Below the pieces are notes generated by a model. The model was given only the letters and a program-made list of their open reading frames with translations. It was not told where the DNA came from and ran no database searches. Of a DNA stretch of 64,000 nucleotides, positions 10,931 through 23,455 are shown one piece after another. This DNA comes from Zingiber officinale. Taxonomy: Eukaryota > Streptophyta > Magnoliopsida > Zingiberales > Zingiberaceae. Location: assembly GCF_018446385.1 (NCBI RefSeq), contig NC_056002.1, positions 9,372,894 through 9,436,893 of the forward strand, given 5' to 3'. How positions within the stretch are numbered: position 1 is the first letter of the stretch; each line of letters begins with the position of its first letter. The translations under genes were made by a program, and so were the position numbers.

Positions 10931-12946
10931 ATAGATTTTCCTTTTAAGTTTTTGTTTAAGTTTATAGTTATAGTAAACTTGATTATAGTTTTGTTTGTGG
11001 GTTTTGTAATTTTGGTTGGATTTATGTTTTAATTTTGTAAATTTTCTTGATTGATTTAAATTATTTTGTATTTTATTTTTATAATATGAATTTTATCTTT
11101 AGGTACATAATATTAATTTTGCCTTACATTGTTAGTTAAATAAGTTTTAGGAATCCAAGTTTTAGTTAGTTTTATATTTGGGGTTAGGGTTAGAAATGAT
11201 TTAAGGGTAGAGTTAGACTTATATCCGAGTCTAGATTTATTGTACACGACTTTTTAGGATCCAAGTGTCATGTTTAAATATTTGGTTCCCGAGGTAAACT
11301 TTTCCAACTGATGTTTTAGTTCTTTGACTTGACTTTTCAAGACAAAGTTTTCTTCCTCAAGTCTTGTAACTTGAGTGGAATTTCGGTCTTGAACTTGATC
11401 AATTAAAGAGATTAAGTTCAGTTGTTCCTCAAGAGTATTATTTTCCTTAAGGAAGAGTTTATTGTGTTCCTTAGTTTTTATTAATTTTTTGTTAGTTTTT
11501 GTTAATTTTTTGTTTAAGTAAGAAATTATTTTGAAAAACTTTGTAGTATAATTAACATTTACCCTATTTGGTTCGTCTGAACCGGATGCGGATCCGTTGC
11601 TCGACTTATATTCGAACTCGTCTTCTTGATCCGATTCACCTCCGATTGCCATCAGTGCGAGGTAACTTGCTTGATTTGGTTCGCCAACTTCCGATCCGTC
11701 TGAGGAGGACATGTCTCACGTCGCTTAAAGAGCCTTCTTCCACTTTGTCTTCTTTGTCTTGTTTTCATTCGGGCATTCGTATTTGAAGTGCCCCTTCTTG
11801 TTGCAACCGTAGCACATGACGTGCACCTTTGGGTTGTTGAATGTGGACTTGGACATCTTCTTCATGTCATGCTTGGAGAAGTTTCTCTTGCATCTAGTGA
11901 ACATTTATTTTACCATGTTCACTAGCTGCTCTTCTTCGTCAGACTCCGAGTTGGACTCCGTCTCCGACTCGGGTTTGGCTCGGGTTCGTGCTTTGTCTTC
12001 CTTTGAAATACCTGCAAGAAAAGCGATCTCTTTCTCAACTTTTGTGGTGTTAGTTTGTTCATTCAGTTTCAATTCACAAAATAATTCATCTAGTTTTAAC
12101 TTTGAAAGATTTCTTCAAACTTTATAGGCATCTACGATCGATGCCCACAGCGCGTTTCATGGAAATGAATTCAGAGCATACTTGATAATATCGCGGTTCT
12201 TGAGTTGATGTCAGATCATGTATAGGCCATTGAGGATATCCTTGATTCTCACGTGTAGTTGGCTTGCGATTTCTCCGTCCTGCATTTTGATATTAAATAA
12301 AGAATTTAATAGGAGGTCACGTTTCGTTACCCTTGAGTAGGTCGTTCCCTTGTGTAGTTCAACCAGTTTGTCCCACAATTCTTTTGCATTGTTGAATGTT
12401 TGACTCAGTTCAGCTCTTCCTTGGTCAGCCCACATTGCAGAGTGTTCAATGCCTTATTGTTAGTTTGGGCTTTCTTCTTCATCTCCGGGTTCCATTCTTC
12501 TGGGTCCAGTGGATCTTCAGATGCATTGTCCACTGGAGCAGTGTATCCTCGTAGTACAGAGAACCACTGCTAGATGTTGGTCTTCAAGTAGACCTTCATT
12601 ATCTTCTTCCAATATGAAAAATTGTTTTCATTGAAGCAAGGAGGGCGAGAGCGGTATTGTGTCATTCGAGTTGGGCCATTTGAATTATCTTGCAAAAAAA
12701 ATGAAAAAAAATGCCCCAAGATTAGGTCTTCGATTAGCAGAGTTTGAAGTAAAAAGAAATATTGATGACTCGAGTAATATTGCACCAACTTCGAGAAAAA
12801 ACTGAACTAGAAAGAGTTATTTGAAAAAATAAATTTTACCAATTCAAATAAAATATAAAAAACTGAAATCTAAAAAAAACTAGAATAATTTCCCGTCTTG
12901 ATTGGTGGTTGCACCAATTTAGAGCTAATAGGGCTCTGATATCACT

Positions 12947-14025
12947 TGTTAAATCATTACGCACGTGAGAGGGGGGTGAATCACATGGTTTTAAAAACTT
13001 GACTTTTCTTCGATTTTGAAAAACAAGTATGCAACAAAAAAGACAAAAAAAAAAAAGAAGGAAAATCAGAACACAAGCGGTTTTACTTGGTTGGGAGCCT
13101 TCGGTGACTCCCACTCCAAGGCCCAGGTCCCTCGGACCCAACACTTGTAATTTCTAGGATTGAGCTCGGTGTTGGACAGCTTCTCACTAGCAGTTGGGCA
13201 CAACAACATTGTAGCTGAGCAGCAATGCAAAGTTGGAGTAGTTGGAATGTCACACAATTGAATAGAAGCTTGTAATAGAGGTGCGTTTAATTGCATGGTC
13301 GAGTAGCCCTTTTAAAGGGGATGAAAGGTGCCTTCAACACCACTGAAGGTGCCTTCAAGTACAACCTCTATCCCTTAAAAGACAACTCTTATCGTCGACG
13401 AAGCCTTCTGCCTTATCCGACCGAAGCCGCCTTCCAAGCCATCCCAAGCGGCTTCCATTGCCCAGCAAGTTTATGTTAGCCCAAAATAAATAATAACCTG
13501 TAAAATAGAGTTAGCATAATAAAAATAGTATTGATTAGATCATATCCTTCAGACCCGGATCTAGTCATAGTCTCAGTTTAGATTTTTTGAAATGGACCTA
13601 AATTGGACCGATGTCTATTATCTCCTCAAACGGAACACGTCTTCACTGAGTCACTCTCCTCCAGTGACTTACCTCTACTTACCAAATGTCAAGTTACCTC
13701 CTCGACATCCAATCTGACCTACCAGGTCTTTCTGCTAGAGTCACACATCCGGACTTCACCAATAGGGAAATCCTGCCAAAATCACACTTCCGGTCTTCAA
13801 CCTATCAGGAATTGAACACCTCGACCTCCTACCAGAATCCCACATCTAGACTTTGCCAATCGGAAATCACACATCCCGACTAGACTTCATGCCTAGTATT
13901 TGATCCTCTTAACCCGTCAAGTTAGTCAACCCTGCACATTCAGTAACACGATTAGATTACAAGTACATCTCCATTTATCATTCATAAAAACATGAGTTTG
14001 ATCATTGGTATCAACTGCACTAACA
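12947..14025 (-). repeat. 5' LTR of the Copia element
   Basis: It pairs with 8757-9890. In plus orientation it starts TGTTAAATCATTACGC and ends CTGCACTAACA. The primer-binding site lies directly to its left on the minus strand. It holds the GAGGGGGGTGAATCAC block, shared with the Copia copy at 44494-45796. Confidence 0.82.
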
Positions 14026-14929
14026 ACTCATTCTGGATAAATCCCATGATCAGTTAAATAGTACCCTTTTGTATATTATGTATCATTTATTGTAAAATTA
14101 ATCTCCGGTGCATTTCCTTGTAGAACTTCATTGAATAAAAGTGATTCGTTAAACACGTTGATATCATTACGTGATCCTGTGATTTTAAAAAAAGCCTATC
14201 ATATCTACAAGTCTGTAGGAGCAACCACTTTAAGCATAATTGTTGAGATTCATGATCGCCTCAAGTAAACTAGCCTTTCCAAGTGACGGGGTAATTTCTC
14301 CATTCCCAATGCATACAATTAAGGTTACCCATCATATCAGGAAAGTCGTGTCTCTATTTATACATTTCAAGCAAACATTGGATGTCAGAAACATTAGGCA
14401 TTCTTAAATATTGTGATCCAAATACTTTAATCACACGTTGATAGAAGTTAACTAAGTAATCTAGAGAAGTTGTTTCACCCATTCATAGGTATTCATCACA
14501 AATGTTGGCAGGGGATCCATACGTCAATTGACGGATAGCGGTCGTACATTTCTGAAGGGGTGACAAACCACATCTTCCCACTACATCAACCCTTCATTTA
14601 AAATATTCTCAATGATCTCGCAACGCATTGACTATGCTAAGGAATAACTCTATTCACATTCAAAATTATCGTCAGAATACTTCATCAGGATATACCGACT
14701 AATCAAAAAAGTAATCATTCAAGAGGCGATAATGTTCAACTTCACGATCTCGATTTAAATACCTTCTATGAGTTCTACTGGGAGAACTTTGAGGTGCTAG
14801 AACTTTCATTTCTTCATGTTCTAGTAGCATCAACATCATTTGATCCAAGTCATCATCTGAATCTGCCAAAAAAATTCTCCACTGGTCGCGGAGAATAGAG
14901 TGCCTAGAGCGATTAGGATCCTGAGGCAT
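14026..14929 (-). pseudogene. Harbinger transposase, N-terminal and central part (degenerate)
   Basis: The frame starts MPQDPNRSRHSILRD and runs through an acidic stretch (DSDDDLDQMM). Further along, in shifted frames, are blocks typical of plant PIF/Harbinger transposases: GRCGLSPLQKCTTAIRQLTY, YLRMPNVSDIQCLLE, and MMGNLNCMHWEWRNYPVTWKG, which covers the first catalytic Asp region (the Asp is replaced by Asn here). It then reaches a motif like YYLTDHGIYPE right at the Copia insertion. There are several in-frame stops and at least one frameshift, so it is a pseudogene. The rest of the protein lies beyond the insertion, at 8400-8756. Confidence 0.8.
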
Positions 14930-15392
14930 TTGAAATAAATGATGGCATTAAGGCGAATACGCTCGCCCCCAGCGCCCCTGCCAACCTGTCCCAGGGCCAA
15001 CACGACATTTGAAATAAATGAATATTATCAATGTGGTTTGACAAAATAATGTTAGTAGAATCAAGGATTCTAACTTCCATACATGAATATATAAAGGTAT
15101 TTGTAACGACTAATTTAATAATGGCTAGTTTGTAAGGTTTATATTTTTTTAACGACTAGTTTCTAAGGATTATTTGTAATGACTACTTTTATAACGGTCA
15201 AGTTTATCCACCTCTAGTCTATTAACGATTATTTTTAAACCGACTCTTTAGTTATAACAAACAATTATTTCTTCTAGTTTTACGAAACTCATTTTAATAC
15301 AAATAACATTAATATAAATAAAAATAAATTACATGGATAAAATAAAAAAACAAATTTTATAAAGATAATCGTAAAAACATCTACTACATATC

Positions 15393-16175
15393 ATATTTCT
15401 TTTTAATATTTTCACAAAATTTAGAATGTAACTTGAGCTGATCTTCTATCATCCCACTAGTATCCTTCATAAAGATTTCATACTCCTTCATTGTCATCTC
15501 GTGTTTTTGCATCTTAATTCGTTCTCTTTATAATTCTTCCATTTTTTACCATTTATTATCGAATTTCATGTCATCAATATCTCTAGTTTTAGATTTTTCT
15601 CTTCTTTTTTGCTGTCTTTTGCACCATTGGACGAGTATGAACTTCACAATCATCTACGTTGATAGGAGCATCCGGATTGGATGACGATATGTGTCCTCTT
15701 GATTCTGGGGTCTTGGATTGTTTGTTAGCATGATGACCAACTTTTTGTGGAGCATATTTCTCATAATCTTTGAGAACTCGCCAAACATGTTCATAGTTAA
15801 AAGACTTGTTGCAATGATTTTTATGCCACATTGTATGTGCTCCTCGTCGCTCCACCCGCTTTTACAAATCCATCAGGCCAATGCTTGTTGTAAGGTGTAT
15901 TGATCCATGATTCGTTTACAGAAAGTTTGTTCCTTTTGATCATTACCGATGATTGGGTCGGTGCTAATATTGATCCATGTCTTTGCAAGGTGTATCTCTC
16001 CGTCCATTGACCACTTAGCTCATTTGATGTTATGCACACTCAAACTCCCTTCATTGCTCAACTCTGGAATCTTAGATGGTGTTACTGATTCTTTGTCGGT
16101 CCTGGATACGTTTATGCTAGCCCTTCTTGATTCATCTGAGAACATGAATGAGGATTGTGAAGAAGAAATTCCATA
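15393..16175 (-). pseudogene. Harbinger ORF1, Myb/trihelix-like (degenerate)
   Basis: Read on the minus strand, blocks such as KTWINISTDPIIGNDQ, MDQYTLQQ and FNYEHVWRVLKDYEKYAPQK match the helix-rich ORF1 protein that accompanies Harbinger transposases and helps DNA binding. It ends in a lysine-rich tail (KTAKKKRKI) and a charged helix near EIFMKDTSGMIEDQLKLH. It lies upstream of the transposase in the same orientation, as usual. Several stops and frame changes show it is inactive. The 16180-16914 stretch to its right is AT-rich transposon end sequence. Confidence 0.65.
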
Positions 16176-16914
16176 AGAAAGGGGTGACATTACGAATTAG
16201 CTTGCCATAGACTGTCAATATTTAGGAGGATATATATAAAATAGAGGTTGAGAGGTATTATTCAGAGAAGCCGATAAATTTTGAGAACTTTGAAAATTTG
16301 AAGGTAATTATGGAATATATGGAACATTTGAAAAATTTTAAGATAATGTGTGGAAGTGAAAAACTGAGAATATTGAATATCAAGATGATTATGTGAACTT
16401 TATGAAATCATATTTTCAGAATTGAAAATTTTTCTAAAACCTTCATTATAATTTAGATCCATTGCGAAAGAACAAAGGATGAAATGGATTAAAAAAAATA
16501 AATATGGAATGACTTTTGGGGTAGAATAAATGAGAAAAATTTGAAAGAGGTGATGGATATATAACCCCAAATTAACCTAACCGTTGGAAAAAATTGATTA
16601 GAAAACTAATAGAAAAAGAATATTTAAAAAAAATGATTTGAGAAAAGGCAGAAATAACGATAAAAAAATGACAAAAAAATGTTTGAAAATAATCAATAGA
16701 AAAAACAGAAAAAATGGCAAAAATCAATTAAATCATATTATAAAATTATTAATCTTTTGTACTATGATCCACTAACATTTAAAAATCTGGGTTCAATAAA
16801 TTGAACCAGCTAAAAGTTTTCAAAATAAAAAATCTGGCCACAATGGTGGACAAATTTTTGGCACAAATTTCAAAAAACAAAAACTCTTAAAAAAATTATT
16901 CGTTGGAGATGCCT

Positions 16915-17434
16915 TTAGCGCACATGTAGGACACCCATATGCACATGGCTTTTTTTGTTAACTCGAATATAAAAATATCAGACAGCTTATCTAAACTCTT
17001 CATTAACATGGATCCCAAGATAAAATATAAATAGATAAATTATGAATCAAATCATCTAATGTTATCAGCCTTATAATAATCCTATAAAATATAAATAGAT
17101 AAATTTGGAACCTTTTGCACCTATTAGATTAAATATTTTTTTTTAATATCAACTACGTCAAGGCCATATTAACCATACTATAATTTTTATATACATGGTG
17201 TTTAAATACATTTTTATGTATTTAAATCTTGCACCATAAAATTAAGGAAAAATTAGAAAAGTTTACTTTGTCAAACATCAATCATGAAATAAATGAGTTT
17301 TCATTCATCAATTCAAAAGGAAAAACACCTTTGTATATTTAGAGAAAATAACCGTCTTTTTTTTTTAAAAAATAGAAAATAAAAATAGAAATACCAAAGG
17401 CATGAATGTTTTATTGATACGGTGATGAATGATG
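16915..17434. other. AT-rich stretch between transposons
   Basis: No open frame, terminal repeat or RNA gene was recognised between the right end of the Harbinger element and the first sequence shared with the Tat-like LTR. Confidence 0.4.
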
Positions 17435-17590
17435 ACACGGGGAGAAAAGTAGGTTGGTCATTACATTTGGAGGGCTAGGACTTTTGAGAGTGAGATAGTG
17501 TTCATAAGAGGAGGGGTTTTTTCTTTAACCGGAGAAAAAATGCCGCAGCCGCTTCCTCCCTTCTCTATGCTCTATGCTGACGCCGCCAAG

Positions 17591-18275
17591 CTGGGTTAGA
17601 AAATTAGAGGTTCTAGGTTAATTAGAGACTATCAATATCGAATTAGTGGACTGATAGGATTTAAAATTAGAGACTTGAAGCCGAAGATCAAAGATTGTCG
17701 AATTACCGATCTCTCTAGAAAATTTCTCTATTGCGATTTGAAGTCGACACAGCGATGAGACAAAAGATAAGGTAGAAAATTAGAGATCATGTTGTATAAG
17801 AGAGAATCAAAGAATTGAAAAGGAAAAAGTGAATCAATTTTTTTTCACTCAAATTGATTTTTAATAGTGTAATATAATGAATTGTGGATGCAAAAAATTT
17901 AGTCAAGATGTGTCTCATGATTCATGCGCAATTATAAAATAGGTGAAATATTATAAATAACAAGGTAAAGATAAATATAAGATACGAAGTAAAAATATTA
18001 TGTTAAAAAATAGGATAAATTTGAACCATTTCAAATCGTAAATTGATTAAAATTAATAAAAAGAGATATTAATAATTAAAAAAAGACTTGTTTAAGGTTT
18101 TTTTTGCCAGGCCGATTAAAAATAAAATATTTTTTGGTCTGGCAATAAAATTGATCCATTATTAAATTTAATAAAATCTTCCAATATAAATATAAAATCT
18201 TAATAATTTGGAGGCCCCTAGAATAGGGAGGCCCTAGGCAGCTGCCTAGGCTGCCTCCCCCTAAAGTCGGCCCTG
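17591..18275. mobile_element. Non-autonomous hAT-like DNA transposon
   Basis: The 685-bp insert is flanked by a perfect 8-bp duplication, ccgccaag (17583-17590 and 18276-18283). Its ends are CTGGG and CCCTG. The right end, read on the minus strand, is CAGGGCCGACTTTAGGGGGA, like the ends of plant hAT elements. The same place in the other copy of the host repeat (about 38355-38370, ACGCCGCTGAGCAGCACC) has no insert, so the empty site is visible. The interior is AT-rich with no transposase. Confidence 0.75.
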
Positions 18276-18993
18276 CCGCCAAGCAGCATTGTCGCCTCCT
18301 CATGCCATTACTGTCGCACGGACTCACGCGAGGACGTCGTTGCCTCTTCTTCTCTTGACGACCACGCTACTGCCTCCCCCTCCTCTCGCGCACATCGCCA
18401 CGCGCCGGCAGGCCCATCTCCCTCTCCTCTCGTCGATAGCTCCTCTCGTCAACAGCCACAGCCGCCCATCAGCAGCCTTCCCTCCTCTGCCCACAACTGG
18501 CCATTGCCGGGATAGCGCTGCCACAACATACTCCTCCATCTCTAGGTTCACACCACCTCCCCATCTGGCGTCGCCTCATCGGTGACCCTGTCCCGCCTCC
18601 TCATAGGCACACCAACAGGTCATGTGCCACCCTTGGCGCCGTCTCCCTCTCCCTCCTTACCGGTGCCCTTCCCTACACCGGCCACAGCTAGCTGGCGCTG
18701 CCCTGCAGGGTTGCTGTCCACCTTATTATTGCTGCCTTATCACTAGTCGACCACGCCAGCGCAAGATCAACCCCAAGCTGCATTCGGTTCCCATCATCGC
18801 AGCCAGCCCCATCATCATAGATGACCTCTAATCCACGTCGTCGTACACTTCATATGTCGATCCAATATCCAATCCACATTGACGTATGTTTTCAACACTG
18901 ATCCAACCTTCGAGCCACCTTTGTGTTCTGGCCATCGAGCATCTATTCCGTTCCAAATCCATGTCGTTGTTGTTCTTCGACCTTCGTACCACT

Positions 18994-21399
18994 TGTTAGA
19001 GTGTATACTGAAAGCCTAAGCTTTTGTAAATATTTATTTTGAATAAAGAATCACATTTGGTCAAATTATCTACATTTGTTTGTAGTTGTTCAATTAATTT
19101 ATATTGTAAATAATATAGTATGTGGTGTCACATACAGAAGATGATGTTATCAGTACCTTATAAATTATAAACAGTAGCTCACGACCAAAATGGAAAGGAA
19201 CAAACCATTGAAAGGTCGTAGTGTAATTAGGAATTAGTTTATCTTAACTATATAATTATACTAGTACACTTAGAGTGTATTGAGTAGGACCATTAGAGGT
19301 CGTTTCTTTTATACTGACTTTATAAAGGAACAAAGACCTCAGTTATTATGGAAGTGTGTGCTCTTAATCGAAATATAATAACAAGCACATATATTTGATA
19401 TTTATTTCTTTAATTTATCAATGGGTGAGATTTAGTTCGATAAATCAATAAGCCCGATAAGTTGGGAAATGATATCACTTATAGTGTGTGTTGTTGATTA
19501 TAAAAGGAAACTGTGTCCTAGTGATCTAGGTTGATAATGTCCCCAAGATGAGCTCATAAGGATTGTCATGTTAAACCCTGCAGGTGGACTTAGTCCGACA
19601 TGACGGTAAGGTTGAGTGGTACTATTCTTGGACTAAGATACTAATTAAATGAGTTGTCAGTAACTCACTTAATTAGTGGACATTTGACATCTTAAACACA
19701 GGGAGACTAACACACTCATAATAAGAAGGAGCCCAAAAATGTAATTTGGGATTGGTGCGGTAGTTCAATAATAGTTCTCTAGTGGAATGAATTATTATTG
19801 ATAAAATTAAGTTGTGTGTTCGGGGCGAACACGGGATACTTAATTTTATCGGGAGACCAAAACCAATTCCTCTTCTCGGTCTCTATCGTAACCTCTTATT
19901 TATAGAGTACTATATCCACCTATACCCACCTTCATACCCATGATGTAGGGGCCGGCCAAGCTAGCTTGTGGATCAAGCTAGGGTCGGCCAAGCCTTGGTT
20001 CATGGGTGGCCGACCCTAGCTTGAACCCAAGCTTAGGTGGCCGGCCCTCATTAAATTTAAAAGAATTTTAATTTTAAAATTTTCTTATGTGAAAGATATA
20101 ATTTATTGGAGAGGTTAAAAATTAAAATATCTCTTTTAAAAGGATCTACAAAAGATTAAAGAAAGAGATTAGATCTCTTTCCTTATTTATAGATTGGAAA
20201 GATATTTTATTTTTCTCCTTTGTAAATTATTCACATGTTGAAAAATTAAAATTATAGAGATTTCTTTTTATCAACCATGAAGGGATTTTAAAGGGAAATT
20301 TTATTTTTTAAAATTTTTCGAAGACAAATAAGGAATTTTAATTGTTGATTGAAATTGCCTTGTTTGCTCTTATTGATGTGGTCGGCCATGACATGTCTAA
20401 TTGAGAAATTTTATTTTATTTTTCTTAATTAATTCATGTCAAGGAAAGTTAAGGAAATTTTATTGTAATTAAATTTCCTTATTTACCAAAGCTAAGGCAT
20501 ATAAAAGAGGGGGGGTTGGAGTGCCTTCATGACACACAACTTTATTATTCTTCTCCCTCTTTTCTTCTTTGGTGTGGCCGACCCCTTCAAGCTCTCTCTT
20601 CTCCTTGTTGTGGCCGAACCTCTTCTTCCTCTTGGAGATCAAGTGGTGGCCGGTTTTCTAGCTTGGAGAAGAAGGAGAGAAAGCTTTCATCCCTTAGAGC
20701 ATTGGTGGCGGTTTCTCTTCTTCCTTGGAGGTGCACTTGATTTGGCCGAACCTTGCAAGGAGGAGAAGAAGGTGCTTCGGTGGTTTCTCATCTCGGAAGA
20801 TCATTGCCCACACAACGTCCGAGGTTACAAGAGGAATACGGTAGAAGACCTAGAAGTTTTTTGCTTGCAAAAGAAAAGGTATACTAGTATTTTATTTCCG
20901 CATCATACTAGTTTCATCTTCATGTAAAAATACTAAATACAAGAGGCATGCGATTCTAGTATTTCGAATTTATTTTCGATGTTGTGTTCTTTACTTTTCT
21001 TTTCCTTGTGATTTGATTGTTCTTTTCGGTTGACCTAAAGTTATTTAAGGAAATTAAATATTAACTTTCCTTAAAAGGCTTTGTCTAGGCGGTAGTGGTT
21101 GTTCCCATATCCAAGAAGGCCATGTGTCTCGCCATGCAGTCCTGGAAGCCAATTTTGGAAACTAATATTTAATGAAATTAATAACCTAGGTGATTTGGAT
21201 CGAACGTGTTAAGTTCCGCAGGAGATCCAAGTCTTAACCTAAAAGAACAAGTAGATTAAACTTTGGATCAAACGTGTTAAGTTCCGCAGGCGATCCAAGT
21301 TTAATTTAAAAGAACACATGGTAGCTAGGAAAAGGTTCAGACCTTTGTACAAAATTTTTGTACAGTGGAATCATTAGGTTTTCCGAGTAGCAACCAACA
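18994..21399 (+). mobile_element. Solo LTR, Copia-like, 2.4 kb
   Basis: It runs from TGTTAGAGTGTATACTG to AGTAGCAACCAACA and has a perfect 5-bp target duplication, ccact (18989-18993 and 21400-21404). The uninterrupted form is seen at about 39065-39090 (CGCACCACTATTATGATTATG). No internal region is attached. The plus-strand frames at 20516-20927 inside it are not gene-like. Confidence 0.85.
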
Positions 21400-22444
21400 C
21401 CACTATTATGATTGTAAGCTGTTGGTATTATTCGGTCTGTGAGTCGTTATTACGATCCAACCTTTGTGTCGCTTTAGCACTCTGGCTTGCAAGCCACTAT
21501 TATGGTCTAGCATACGAGCCATTGTTATGCTCCGTGCTGCCAGATCCAGCTCCTCATTCGGCTCACATTCATCTACTCTTCTTGGTCACGATGATTCGAT
21601 CAGCTTTACAACCAGCTCACCAGTCCGCCATAGGGTGCCCCTGGGTCAAAGTACATCACCATACTCATTCTTTATTCATTTCAATATTCTACTATTATTC
21701 TGCTTATTATATATTCATAGAATCAGCCTCAAGCATTAGGGTATTAGGGACCGAGACAACCCGGTCGTTATATGCAGGTGGTGTTGGCCAGAGACCTTCT
21801 GATGATTTTGTCAACATAGAAGATAGGTCATCATACTCTCTCCCCCTCCGAGACATGGCGACTCAATCAACATTCCAGCCATATCATTCCGATCGTTTCG
21901 TCTTCTCAGCTTTCAGATGGGATCATATTTGACATCGTCTATAGAAATTTCTGCCTGATTTGGAACGTGAAGATGGATGATGTCGGGAAACTCTCTACCA
22001 TCGTCATGGTTTCGGAGGCTTTCGACGAACATATTATATTCTCCCCTCACTCCTGATATGCGTAAATATTATGATCGTTTATGCATGTTTTAACGCACAT
22101 TCACTTGCTTTATACGTACATATTCTTTGCATGATCCTCTCTTTTATCATGTACTCATCATATATACTCTTTTGTTCGGATATCTGCTCTTTGTTTGGTT
22201 TTGTGTTGACAGGGATAACTTTTTGAGCAAAAACAGTGATTGTCGACGTACCGGAACGAGTCAGAGAACACAGTCGTGCAACCTCGCATGGTCGTGTGGC
22301 CAAATAGAAGAGGAGCAGTGCACGATCGTGCAACTCCTGCACGACCGTATGGCCAACCAGAGGCAGATCAGAGCATGGTCGTGCAATCCTGCATGGTCGT
22401 GCCCCCCCTCCCATGACCGCAGCCAAGCAGTACACAACCATGCA

Positions 22445-23455
22445 TGTTGGAACACCAAGGTTGTTTTGGTGTGATCAACAAGTTAAGTTAGGTCCTGTGT
22501 ATTTCTAACCTTGTGTCTAAGTGTGCAGGAACTTAGGAGCACATGTACTCGAGCGGAAGACGCAGCTAGCGAAAAGGACGACATGCGGTACGTCCGAGGG
22601 ATGAGGCGCTGCGGAAGAGTACACCGGCGGACGAGAAGGAAGCGTTCGGTGGTTCCGAGGGACGAAAGCCGGTGCGGAAGATTGCTCGGTGAGCAAGAGA
22701 CACAGCTAGCGAGAAGCTCGGTACGGGGTGCGACCGAGGGATGAAGACTGCGGATGAGTACGCTGGTGGACGAGAAGGAAACACGCGGCGATTCCGAGGG
22801 ACGAGAAGCCAGGGCGGAAGGTTGCTCGAGAAGACCGGAACTTGGGTTCGGGTGAGCCATTTTCCGGATGGCAGAAATCACCCAAGCGAGCGGATCCATA
22901 GCGGAGTACCTGGACCAGAGGCGAGTTGAACCGGAGCAGAGAGTCCATACCAAAAAGTCAACCTGAGTTGACTTTTAGGTTGGGGCGCCCGGATCCATTC
23001 CGGGCGCTCGGAGGTTCATCTTTGACCAGATCAAGTCTTTCGCGATCTGAACGTTAGGGGATAAAGTTTTATCTCCCCCAGGACGCCCGGAACCCTTCCA
23101 GGTGCCCCGACCAAGGCTATAAATATAGCCTTAGTCCAGAAGCTTCTTAACGAACTCAGAAATTCACTTCCAACGCTTGTGTGCTGTAATTTAGAGTTAA
23201 GTTTCTGTTTTCTGCGCTTCAACGTTGTAAGAGGCTTCTCCGTCTGAAGGAGTATTTAGTACTTCAACTTTCTTGGATTAACAACCACATCGATTGTAAC
23301 CAAGTAAATACTTGTGCCTCTTCTTTTAATGTTCTATTTACTTTCTACTTATTCTTTATGCAAGTATTAGTTTAAGAGTTCGAGAAGGGTTAGTTTTATT
23401 TTTGTGTTTGCAGGCTATCCAACCCCCCCTTCTAGCCGGCCGCAACGGTCCAACA
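22445..23455 (+). repeat. 5' LTR of the nested Copia element
   Basis: 1,011 bp, starting TGTTGGAACACC and ending CGGTCCAACA. TATA-like GGCTATAAATATAGCC lies near 23115. Confidence 0.88.

Larger units (their letters stand above)
8757..14025 (-). mobile_element. Copia (SIRE-like) LTR retrotransposon, gag-only
   Basis: The element lies in reverse orientation with LTRs at 8757-9890 and 12947-14025. Next to the right-hand LTR, on the minus strand, is a primer-binding site TGATATCAGAGCCC (Met-tRNA type). Next to the left-hand LTR is a purine tract AAAAGGAGGAGAT. Gag-like blocks lie on the minus strand between about 11254 and 12790 (RPPCFNENNFSYWKKIMKVY; a Lys/Glu-rich coiled coil at 11254-11712). 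The interval 9891-11250 is a low-complexity A/T spacer, and no integrase or reverse transcriptase was recognised. LTRs differ by clearly more than 10% by eye, with indels, so it is older than the nested elements at 22-35 kb. It is broken, with several breaks. Confidence 0.82.
8068..16914 (-). mobile_element. PIF/Harbinger DNA transposon, split by a Copia element
   Basis: The ends form a short imperfect terminal inverted repeat: GGGCATTTTCAATG at the left, and AGGCATCTCCAACG at the right when read on the minus strand. Flanking triplets are cta at the left and tta at the right, close to the TTA-type target duplication of this superfamily. Both expected genes lie on the minus strand: a transposase (two parts, 14026-14929 and 8400-8756) and a Myb/trihelix-like ORF1 (about 15393-16175). 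A 5.27-kb Copia element (8757-14025) interrupts the transposase. Without it the transposon is about 3.6 kb. Stop codons in both genes show it is no longer active. Confidence 0.8.
17435..21925 (+). repeat. 5' arm (partial LTR) of the Tat-like element
   Basis: Its left end is truncated. It matches 38225-39589 and 48430-49687, and is interrupted by a hAT-like element and a solo Copia LTR. It includes a GC-rich pyrimidine stretch (about 18280-18800) and ends in GATGGGATCA just before the worn primer-binding site. Open frames here (for example 18289-18585) are not conserved between copies and are not called as genes. Confidence 0.6.

Noticed and set aside
22483-22953. Open frames shared by 22.5 kb and 25.0 kb, both strands
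   Set aside because: They lie in the two LTRs of one Copia element; the similarity is that of the LTRs and not of a protein family.
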